Assembly (NCBI GenBank): GCA_016789625.1
Contig: JAEUQS010000200.1
Coordinates: 1 to 7,859, forward strand
Direction of reading: 5' to 3'
Source of the DNA: Acidobacteriota bacterium
GTDB taxonomy: Bacteria > Acidobacteriota > Thermoanaerobaculia > UBA5066
Length of the DNA stretch: 7,859 bases
Of this stretch, positions 1 to 5,277 are shown piece after piece. The notes under the pieces are model-generated. The model searched no databases. It was not told the origin of the DNA and was given only the letters and a program-made list of their open reading frames with translations. The position numbers and the translations under genes were made by a program. Positions within the stretch are counted from its first letter, which is position 1; each line of letters begins with the position of its first letter.

Positions 1-149
1 AGGACCTCCGTGACGGCGTCGGCACCCGAAGCGATGACGAGGCCGAGCCCCTCGTCGCGATGAAAAGGGGCGCGCTCGCGCAGGCGTCGGTAGAACGGAT
101 ACGGATCGGGCCACGTGGCGGCCGTGAGAGGCGTGGGTTCCCTGTTCAT
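1..149 (-). CDS. Cytochrome P450, N-terminal fragment (cut by window edge)
   Basis: Only the first 49 codons plus two bases lie in the window; the gene reads leftwards out of it. The start is the ATG at 149-147. The translated N-terminus contains WPDPYPFYRRLRERAPFHRD, the opening typical of soluble bacterial cytochrome P450s (DPYPxYxxLRxxAPVHRD), followed by a GLGLVIAS stretch that matches the first beta-strands ('GLWVVSRYADV' in relatives). There is no signal peptide or membrane anchor, as expected for a cytosolic class I bacterial P450. The haem-binding Cys loop, the I-helix and the ExxR motif lie outside the window, so the enzyme's integrity and substrate cannot be judged. No clear Shine-Dalgarno sequence precedes the ATG. 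The gene diverges from the ArsR-type regulator gene at 234 and shares its control region, so regulation by that protein is plausible (inference). Confidence 0.8.
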   Translation of the reverse strand, partial: MNREPTPLTAATWPDPYPFYRRLRERAPFHRDEGLGLVIASGADAVTEV

Positions 150-181
150 GCAGGCGAATGTGGAGCACGGGCCTGCTGAAT

Positions 182-201
182 GCTTCGTTCGGGAACGAAG
201 C
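182..201. promoter_or_regulatory. Perfect 9-2-9 palindrome, probable ArsR-type operator
   Basis: GCTTCGTTC and GAACGAAGC are exact reverse complements separated by GG. The element is the only strong symmetry in the 84-bp gap between the divergent P450 (start 149) and regulator (start 234) genes. ArsR/SmtB proteins usually bind imperfect inverted repeats with a short central spacer close to their own promoter, and this site fits that pattern. It lies 19 bp upstream of a TATTCT box (221-226). Autorepression, and co-control of the P450 gene, are inferences. Confidence 0.6.
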
Positions 202-220
202 GTCGCCGCGGGCTCCGCCG

Positions 221-226
221 TATTCT
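221..226 (+). promoter_or_regulatory. Candidate -10 box (TATTCT) of the regulator gene
   Basis: TATTCT matches the -10 consensus at 4 of 6 positions and ends 7 nt before the ATG at 234. At that distance transcription would begin at or next to the start codon, giving a leaderless mRNA. A GGAAGG at 227-232 sits only 1 nt from the ATG, too close for a normal ribosome binding site. No convincing -35 box was found. Confidence 0.35.
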
Positions 227-233
227 GGAAGGC

Positions 234-911
234 ATGGACGACGCCTCCGGACTCGCCTCCATGGCCGCCCTCATCGGCGAGCCCGCCCGGGCGGCGATGC
301 TCACCGAGCTCCTCTCGGGACGCGCCCTCACCGCCACGGAGCTCGCGACGCGGGCCGGGGTTTCGGCGGCCACGGCCAGCGTCCATCTCGCCAGGCTCGT
401 GTCCGGCAGGCTCCTCTCCGTGGAAGCGCAGGGACGACACCGTTACTTCCGCCTGAGGGACCGGTCCGTCGCGCGCAGCCTGGAGACGCTCGCGAGCCTC
501 GTTCCGCCTCCTCTCGTCAAGGAGCCGCTGGACGACCTTCGGTACGCGCGCACGTGCTACGACCACCTGGCCGGCTGGCTGGGAGTCGCTGTGCGGGACT
601 CCCTCGTGAAAACCCGCGTCCTCCTGCCCGAGGGCGCGGAGCACCGTCTGACCGCGAAGGGAGAGGACCGCCTCCGGACACTCGGCGTCGACGTCGATCG
701 CGCGGCAGGCAGCCGCCGCTCGTTCGCCCGCGCCTGCCTCGACTGGAGTGAGCGCCGGCCGCACCTCGCGGGCGCGCTCGGTGAGGCCCTTCTCGCGACC
801 TGTCTCGGGAAGCGTTGGCTCGTCAGGCGCGACGGCGAGCGCGCCGTCGACGTGACGACGGCCGGGCGGCGTGCGCTCGCGGGGCAGCTCGGCCTCGAGC
901 TCCCCCGCTGA
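234..911 (+). CDS. ArsR/SmtB-type winged-helix regulator with C-terminal effector domain
   Basis: The product is 225 aa. The N-terminal half is a winged helix: an opening helix (AALIGEPARAAMLTELLSG, about 11-29), a helix-turn-helix at about 33-56 (TATELATRAGVSAATASVHL) and a beta-wing at about 60-74 (VEAQGRHRYFRL). The C-terminal half carries RTCYDHLAGWLGV (about 106-118) and ACLDWSERRPHLAGALG (about 167-183), both typical of the long, roughly 220-230 aa ArsR subgroup rather than of the roughly 100-aa metal sensors. The canonical SmtB/ArsR CxC metal site in the recognition helix is absent. Cys residues near 108 and 168 could act as redox or ligand sites (inference). The ATG at 234 was preferred over the upstream ATG at 180, because 234 gives the usual family N-terminus and leaves the palindrome (182-201) outside the coding region. 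The probable role is a repressor of itself and the divergent P450 gene; the ligand is unknown. Confidence 0.85.
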   Translation: MDDASGLASMAALIGEPARAAMLTELLSGRALTATELATRAGVSAATASVHLARLVSGRLLSVEAQGRHRYFRLRDRSVARSLETLASLVPPPLVKEPLDDLRYARTCYDHLAGWLGVAVRDSLVKTRVLLPEGAEHRLTAKGEDRLRTLGVDVDRAAGSRRSFARACLDWSERRPHLAGALGEALLATCLGKRWLVRRDGERAVDVTTAGRRALAGQLGLELPR

Positions 912-913
912 CC

Positions 914-2719
914 CTAGCGCGTCGGGTAGGCCCAGAGCTCGCGCACGGACGGCAGCGTCGCGGCATTGCCTCGGACCGGAACGATGCGGATCCGCGAAAC
1001 CTCGCGATCGCCGAGCGCCACGAGGGTCACGTCGCCCGACCTGCGGATCGGGCCGAGCGGAACCGCGGTCTCGCCACGGACCTCCTCTGCCGTCACCTCT
1101 CCCACGCCGCCCGTGACGATCACGAGAGACCGATAGCGCCCGGGACGGAGCGTGATCTCGAGACGAGGCGGCTCGCCGGGGCGCGACGCGATCTCGGGCG
1201 AACCGGTCGCCAGCTCGCGGTCCGAGAGGCTCGCGACGAAGTCGGGGAGCGTACCCGCGAGCGACGACTCGAGCGGCGGACAGAACCAGACGGCCTGGTA
1301 TCCCTCCCGCCGTTGAGGCAGCCGGTACGCCACGGCGTAGGGCGCGTACTCCCGGCCATCGATGCGAGGCTCCGATGGCGCATCGGGCGGGGTGTCCACG
1401 TAGATCTGCTCGCCGCGGGCCCAAGCGCGGAGGTCGATGGCCGGCTCGCGATGAGCGCCGTCCGGGAGGTAAGGGTCCAGGAACACCCCCGCGGCGTTCA
1501 CGGTGAACGGCACGTCGCTGGGAAATGTCTCGCCGAGCACGCTCGCGAGCTCCATCCAGCTCTCCTCCGGAACGAAGCGGAAGGCCCTCACCAGATGCAC
1601 GCTTTGGCGGAGGAGCACGAAGGCAAGCGCGAGCGCCGCGGCGGCCCTGATCCGCTCCGGGACGAGCGCCGACGTTGCAGACAGAAGGAGCGCGCAGGCG
1701 AACGCCACGGCCACCGCGACGAACGCCGTCGAGCGGAGGAGAGGCGTCGTCAGGGCGAGGCAGATCGCGAAGAAGACGACCACCGACCCCCCGATGACGA
1801 GCGGCCCGGCGAGGAGCGAAGGGCGCTTCCACCAAACGACCGCGCTGAGGCCGGCGATGAGGAGCGCGAAGAGGACGAATCCCGACGTCCCGGGCCAACG
1901 TCCCAGGAGCACCGAAGGATGGAGGAGATAGATCTGCAGGGCGTCGAGGGGGGCGCCGAGGTGACCGTACTGGCGTCCCCAGCGCTCGTCGTAGTGCCGG
2001 GCCTGGTCCGCCATCTGGGAGAGCACGGGAAGGTGGACGGCGAGAATCGCCGCGCCGGTAATCGCGCCCGCCAGGAGGACGCGGCGCTCGCGCCCGGCGA
2101 TGAGGACGCACAGCCAGAGCGCGGCCGCGAAGAACCCGAACGTCGGAACGGTGAACGCGCCGAGCGCCGACACGATACCGAGCGTGACCAGTGCCCCGGT
2201 ACGACCCTTCTCCAGGAACGTCACGGCCGTGGCGGCCGCCCCGAACGCCAGGAACGCGAGGAGGCCGTAGCCGCGCGCCTGGAGGTCCAGATCCACGAGC
2301 TCGCTGCTCGCGCTGAGCACCCAGACGACGAGCGCGCCCGAGAGCAGATCGCCCCTGCGGATGAAATACCCGAGCGCAGATGCGAGGAGCGCGGCCAGCG
2401 CGAGGAACGACCACAGGCGGGCGCGGAGAGGCTGCACGGACGCCCGGTTGGGCGTCACCGCGTTGAGGAGGTTGAAGAAGATGTGGTTGTTCGCCTCGCG
2501 GTAGTCCGTGACCACGGCGATGGGACCTTTCGAGCTGTACTCGAGGATGGTGTGGAGCTCGTCGGTCCAGAGAGAGGTCGTGGCCCGGGCCCTCACCGGC
2601 TGGTACAGCACGAGCAGCGCGGCCGCGAGAATCACGAACGCGGCCGCGAGCTCGACGCCGCGCGAAAGCCCGGATCGCGGCGCGTCAGACGGCGAGGACG
2701 AGCTTTCCGAAATTCTCAC
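914..2719 (-). CDS. GT-C fold (PMT/ArnT-like) polytopic membrane glycosyltransferase-like protein
   Basis: The product is 601 aa. After a short Ser-rich cytosolic tail, the first membrane segment is at about 23-40, followed by a loop with SLWTDELHTI. Its Asp53-Glu54 pair matches the acidic first-loop motif of GT-C enzymes that use polyprenyl-phosphate sugars. NNHIFFNLLN (77-86) and LQARGYGLLAFL (146-157) resemble the 'HPPLYY' and 'ARPYAL' segments of PMT_2-type proteins. About ten hydrophobic segments run to about residue 370, then a soluble, probably periplasmic domain of about 230 residues ends the protein. It probably transfers a lipid-linked sugar to a lipid, glycan or protein on the outer face of the inner membrane; the acceptor is unknown. 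The start is a GTG at 2719, inside the 3' end of the oxidoreductase gene (35-bp overlap), since no other start precedes the first membrane segment. The coupling suggests co-transcription. The stop is 2 bp from that of the convergent regulator gene. Confidence 0.72.
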   Translation of the reverse strand: MRISESSSSPSDAPRSGLSRGVELAAAFVILAAALLVLYQPVRARATTSLWTDELHTILEYSSKGPIAVVTDYREANNHIFFNLLNAVTPNRASVQPLRARLWSFLALAALLASALGYFIRRGDLLSGALVVWVLSASSELVDLDLQARGYGLLAFLAFGAAATAVTFLEKGRTGALVTLGIVSALGAFTVPTFGFFAAALWLCVLIAGRERRVLLAGAITGAAILAVHLPVLSQMADQARHYDERWGRQYGHLGAPLDALQIYLLHPSVLLGRWPGTSGFVLFALLIAGLSAVVWWKRPSLLAGPLVIGGSVVVFFAICLALTTPLLRSTAFVAVAVAFACALLLSATSALVPERIRAAAALALAFVLLRQSVHLVRAFRFVPEESWMELASVLGETFPSDVPFTVNAAGVFLDPYLPDGAHREPAIDLRAWARGEQIYVDTPPDAPSEPRIDGREYAPYAVAYRLPQRREGYQAVWFCPPLESSLAGTLPDFVASLSDRELATGSPEIASRPGEPPRLEITLRPGRYRSLVIVTGGVGEVTAEEVRGETAVPLGPIRRSGDVTLVALGDREVSRIRIVPVRGNAATLPSVRELWAYPTR

Positions 2720-3704
2720 CGCGGAAGAGCTTGAGCAGGGTTTCGGGGAACGTCTCGAGCCCTTCGACGATGTCTTCCTTCGCCTCGAGCTTCCCTTCGG
2801 CGATCCAGCCCGCGATCGCCTTCATGCCCTCGGCGTAGCGGGGCGCGTAGTCGAAGACCACGAAGCCTTCCATGCGCGCCCGGCTCACGAGGAGCGCCAT
2901 GTAGTTCTTCGGGCCCACCATGCCGTCGGTGTTGTTGTACTGGGAGATCGCTCCGCAGATGGCGATGCGCGCCTTCCGCGCCAGCCGGCCGAGCACCACG
3001 TCCAGGATCTCGCCGCCCACGTTGTCGAAGTACACGTCGACGCCCTTCGGCGCATGCCTGGCGAGAGCGTCCTTGAGGTCCTCGTTCTTGTAGTCGATGG
3101 CCGCGTCGAAGCCCAGCTTCGTGAGGTACGCGCACTTCTCGGGCCCGCCCGCGATGCCGATCACGCGGCAGCCCTTGATCTTCGCGATCTGGCCCACGAT
3201 GGCGCCCACGGCACCGGCGGCGCCCGAGACGACGACGGTCTCCCCCGGCTGGGGATGGCACACGTCGAGAAGCCCGAAGTAGGCCGTCATGCCCGGCATT
3301 CCGAGCGCCCCGAGAAAGCGTGGCAGCGGCGCGAGCCGCGGGTCCACCTTCGTGAAGTCCTTCGCGCGTCCCAGCGCATAGTCCTGGACGCCGGTGAGAC
3401 CCACGACCACGTCTCCTGCGGAGAACGCCGGGTCGTTCGACTTCACCACCGTGCCCACGCCGCCCGCCCGCATCACTTCCCCGAGACCCACCGGCGGGAT
3501 GTAGGACCGTCCCTCGTTCATCCAGCCGCGCATCGCGGGATCCAGCGAAAGGAAACCCACCTTCACGAGCACCTGGCCGTCTCCGGGCTCGGGCACGGGG
3601 CCCGACACGAGCTCGAAGTCGCTGCGTTTCACGAGTCCCACGGGGCGCGCGGTGAGCTTGAACTGGCGGTTCCGGGGTTCGGCGTGCGGAGCTTCGGTCG
3701 TCAT
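2685..3704 (-). CDS. NADP-dependent oxidoreductase, MDR superfamily (PTGR/CurA type)
   Basis: The product is 339 aa, the usual length for COG2130-type medium-chain reductases. These reduce the C=C bond of alpha,beta-unsaturated aldehydes and ketones with NADPH. The N-terminus has NRQFKLTARPVG (12-23) and LSLDPAMRGWM (52-62), as in E. coli CurA and mammalian prostaglandin reductase 1. LGMPGMTAYFGL (134-145) precedes the nucleotide-binding loop SGAAGAVGA (160-168), and YFDNVGG follows further on. The Cys/His zinc ligands of classical alcohol dehydrogenases are absent, so it is a zinc-free reductase. The frame stays open upstream, but family alignment favours the ATG at 3704 (MTTEAPHAEP). A TATTCT box at -12 to -7 and no Shine-Dalgarno suggest a leaderless transcript. 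It is divergent from the FAD reductase gene with a 19-bp gap, and its 3' end overlaps the membrane protein gene. A detoxification role for reactive carbonyls is likely; the substrate is unknown. Confidence 0.9.
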   Translation of the reverse strand: MTTEAPHAEPRNRQFKLTARPVGLVKRSDFELVSGPVPEPGDGQVLVKVGFLSLDPAMRGWMNEGRSYIPPVGLGEVMRAGGVGTVVKSNDPAFSAGDVVVGLTGVQDYALGRAKDFTKVDPRLAPLPRFLGALGMPGMTAYFGLLDVCHPQPGETVVVSGAAGAVGAIVGQIAKIKGCRVIGIAGGPEKCAYLTKLGFDAAIDYKNEDLKDALARHAPKGVDVYFDNVGGEILDVVLGRLARKARIAICGAISQYNNTDGMVGPKNYMALLVSRARMEGFVVFDYAPRYAEGMKAIAGWIAEGKLEAKEDIVEGLETFPETLLKLFRGENFGKLVLAV

Positions 3705-3723
3705 GCAGGCAGAATAGCCCAGG
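3705..3723. promoter_or_regulatory. 19-bp divergent promoter gap
   Basis: These 19 bases are all that separates the start codons of the oxidoreductase (minus) and the YpdA-like reductase (plus). On the minus strand TATTCT occupies 3716-3711, exactly -12 to -7 from the ATG at 3704. On the plus strand CAGAAT (3710-3715, 4/6 to the -10 consensus) ends 8 nt before the ATG at 3724. The two boxes overlap, so the promoters would compete, and any -35 elements would lie inside the opposite coding region. An AGG directly abutting the plus-strand ATG is too close to serve as a normal ribosome binding site. Confidence 0.4.
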
Positions 3724-4746
3724 ATGAATGACCTTCCGGACCTCCTCGTCGTCGGCGCAGGACCCGTGGGCCTCGCCTGCGCGGTCGAGGCCAGCCGGCA
3801 GGGCCTTTCGCACGTCGTCATCGAGAAGGGCACGCTCCTGAACACGCTCGTGGGCTGGCCCACGTTCACCGTGTTCTTCTCGACGCCCGACCTCCTGGAG
3901 ATCGGCGGCATCCCGTTCGTGACGGCGGGAGCGAAGCCCACGCGGCGCGAGGGCCTCGTCTACTACCGCAAGGTGGCCGAGAGGTTCGGCCTGAACGTGC
4001 GGCTGAGCGAGAGCGTCGAGAACGTGCAGCGAACGGACGAGGGGTTCCTCGTCACGACCTCGCGCGGGTCGCACCGCGCGCGGAAGGTCGTCGTCGCCAC
4101 GGGCTTCTTCGCGGGGCCCAACATTCTCGGCGTTCCGGGCGAAGGGCTCCTCAAGTGCTCGCACTACTACACCGAGCCCTTCGCCTGCGCGTTCCGCGAC
4201 GTCCTCGTCGTGGGGGGCAAGAACTCCGCCGTCGAGGCCGCGTTGGATCTCCACCGGCACGGCGCGCGGGTCACGATGGCGGTGAGGAAGCCGGAGTTCG
4301 GCGCGAGCGTGAAGTACTGGCTGAAACCCGATATCGAGAACCGCGTGAAGGAAGGCAGCATCACCGCCCACTTCGAGACCACGGTCGACTCGGTGCAGGA
4401 GGGCTCGGTCACTCTGCGGAAGAACGGCACGGCCTTCACGATCCCCAACGACACGGTGTTCTTCCTCACGGGCTTCCGGCCCGACTTCGACTTCCTCAAG
4501 CGCATCGGGATCCACGTGGACGAAGCCCTGCACCTCTCGTACGACGAGAGCACCATGGAGACGAACGTCCCGGGCCTGTACGTGGCCGGCGTCGTGGCCG
4601 CGGGCGTCGACATCGGCCGGTTCTTCATCGAGAACGGCCGGCTCCACGCCGTGCAGATCGCCCGGCACGCCGCCGGATCCCTGGGTCGAAAGCCCGTCGA
4701 CGCCGCGCCGCCTCTCCCCCTCGCCGCATTCCAGGACGGAGACTGA
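3724..4746 (+). CDS. ypdA: YpdA/Bdr-family FAD-dependent disulfide reductase-like protein
   Basis: The product is 340 aa, close to the family's roughly 325-330 plus a short tail. The FAD-binding Rossmann motif is VVGAGPVG (9-16) with acidic Glu34 at the end of strand two. PTFTVFFSTPDLLEIGGIPF (46-65), KPTRREGLVYYRKV (71-84) and ATGFFAGPN (125-133) are characteristic of YpdA. The second Rossmann motif VVGGKNSAVEAAL (162-174) binds NADPH, and METNVPGLYVAGVVAAG plus FIENGR near the C-terminus complete the signature. Firmicutes YpdA reduces bacillithiol disulfide with NADPH, using a proposed active-site Cys in GxGPCG. Here that residue is Val15; Cys19, Cys145 and Cys155 are the nearby alternatives. 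The family assignment is firm, but bacillithiol disulfide reductase activity is uncertain. The last 15 or so residues are a variable tail. The neighbouring divergent oxidoreductase suggests a shared stress or detoxification theme (inference). The gene name denotes family only. Confidence 0.87.
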   Translation: MNDLPDLLVVGAGPVGLACAVEASRQGLSHVVIEKGTLLNTLVGWPTFTVFFSTPDLLEIGGIPFVTAGAKPTRREGLVYYRKVAERFGLNVRLSESVENVQRTDEGFLVTTSRGSHRARKVVVATGFFAGPNILGVPGEGLLKCSHYYTEPFACAFRDVLVVGGKNSAVEAALDLHRHGARVTMAVRKPEFGASVKYWLKPDIENRVKEGSITAHFETTVDSVQEGSVTLRKNGTAFTIPNDTVFFLTGFRPDFDFLKRIGIHVDEALHLSYDESTMETNVPGLYVAGVVAAGVDIGRFFIENGRLHAVQIARHAAGSLGRKPVDAAPPLPLAAFQDGD

Positions 4747-4762
4747 GCCCCCTTGATTCAAC

Positions 4763-4776
4763 TGCATCCCGTGCAC
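4763..4776 (+). repeat. Direct repeat, copy 1
   Basis: TGCATCCCGTGCAC matches the second copy at 4792-4805 at 12 of 14 positions. The copies are offset by 29 bp, a little under three helical turns, so they would face roughly similar sides of the helix. It may be a regulator half-site. Confidence 0.4.
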
Positions 4777-4791
4777 TTTTTCCGGTTCGGG

Positions 4792-4805
4792 TGCATCCTG
4801 TGGAC
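4792..4805 (+). repeat. Direct repeat, copy 2
   Basis: TGCATCCTGTGGAC is the second copy (12/14 identical to 4763-4776). It ends directly at the chosen GTG start codon (4806). A bound protein would therefore cover the translation start region and possibly the transcription start. Confidence 0.4.
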
Positions 4806-5213
4806 GTGAGCGGGGAGCCGAAACGCATCGTGGTCGGGGTGCTTCTCACCCTCGTGTTCGTGCTGACGGGCTTCGTGCCCGTCCCGCCCTGCGCTCCTGC
4901 CGTCTGTGGTGCGTCCTGCGAGGCGGCCACGCCTCCGTCCCACGCGTGCTGCGGAGAGGCCGGCACACCAACCGGCCCCTTCGGAATGTCCGCGGCGACG
5001 CGGGCCTGCATCTGTGGACTCGATGCCCCTCTTCCCGCCGCCTCGGTGCGGCCCGCGGACGTGCGCCTTCCTCTGCCCGCCACGCTCGTCGCGACTTTCG
5101 CGATCGAGATCGAAAAGGAAGCGGCAGTCGAGCCCCGAAGCCTGCTGACGGAGCGTTCCCCGCACCGCAGAGGCAGGCCCGTGTTCCTGGAGATCGCCAG
5201 CCTCCTGATCTGA
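4806..5213 (+). CDS. Small secreted Cys-rich protein heading a metal-efflux operon
   Basis: The product is 135 aa and not recognised as a named family. A positively charged start (K6, R7) and a hydrophobic run at about 8-26 (IVVGVLLTLVFVLTGF) look like a signal peptide or a single N-terminal membrane anchor. A compact Cys cluster follows: C29, C34, C38, C48-C49 beside H46, then C68-x-C70. The rest has no Cys and ends in a conserved-looking tail (RRGRPVFLEIASLLI). Seven Cys and a His in about 42 residues suggest binding of a soft metal such as Cu(I), Ag(I) or Zn, or disulfides, in the periplasm (inference). It lies 64 bp upstream of the outer-membrane channel gene on the same strand, so it probably belongs to the efflux operon as a metal chaperone, sensor or stress protein. 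The GTG at 4806 was chosen; in-frame GTGs at 4800 and 4791 are alternatives adding two or five residues. No good Shine-Dalgarno precedes any of them. Confidence 0.68.
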   Translation: MSGEPKRIVVGVLLTLVFVLTGFVPVPPCAPAVCGASCEAATPPSHACCGEAGTPTGPFGMSAATRACICGLDAPLPAASVRPADVRLPLPATLVATFAIEIEKEAAVEPRSLLTERSPHRRGRPVFLEIASLLI

Positions 5214-5264
5214 AACCTCCCGTCGAAGAGCCGTCCTTTCCGGGGACCCGAGCACAGCTCCGAC

Positions 5265-5270
5265 ACGAGG
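5265..5270 (+). promoter_or_regulatory. Ribosome binding site of the outer-membrane channel gene
   Basis: ACGAGG lies 7 nt before the ATG at 5278 and fixes that start, which also opens a clean signal peptide. The rest of the 64-bp gap from 5214 shows no terminator or promoter that I can support. Confidence 0.55.
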
Positions 5271-5277
5271 TTTCGAC

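Larger units (their letters stand above)
4747..4805 (+). promoter_or_regulatory. Leader and candidate promoter/operator of the metal-efflux operon
   Basis: This 59-bp gap before the Cys-rich protein gene is packed with symmetry. TTGATT at 4753-4758 could be a -35 box and is part of TTGATTCAA, a small inverted repeat. A T-rich run (4777-4781) lies about 17 bp downstream but is a poor -10. TGCAC (4772-4776) and GTGCA (4791-4795) form an inverted repeat enclosing CCGGTTCGG, itself an inverted repeat. No obvious rho-independent terminator for the upstream gene is present. A metal-responsive regulator is plausible, but no regulator gene is adjacent within the window. Confidence 0.4.

Noticed and set aside
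180..233. Upstream ATG extending the regulator by 18 residues
   Set aside because: The extension is Arg/Lys-rich, atypical for the family, and would place the perfect palindrome inside the coding region. The ATG at 234 matches the family N-terminus.
815..2734. Long plus-strand open frame opposite the membrane protein gene
   Set aside because: The translation is dominated by Arg, Glu, Asp and His, has no recognisable domain, and mirrors the hydrophobic gene on the minus strand. This is the usual antisense shadow in GC-rich DNA.
2508..3731. Plus-strand open frame opposite the MDR oxidoreductase
   Set aside because: Low-complexity His/Arg/Val/Asp-rich translation with no motifs; the minus-strand frame has clear family signatures.
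3705..3941. N-terminal extension of the oxidoreductase to 3941
   Set aside because: The extra residues do not resemble the family and would overlap the well-supported start of the YpdA-like gene on the other strand.
2716..4776. 686-residue minus-strand open frame spanning the oxidoreductase and the YpdA-like gene
   Set aside because: It runs antisense to one recognised gene and in another frame of a second, with a charged, domain-free translation. It is a by-product of GC-biased codons.
4747..4805. Intrinsic terminator after the YpdA-like gene
   Set aside because: The T run (4777-4781) is not preceded by a GC-rich hairpin; the symmetry lies around or after it instead.
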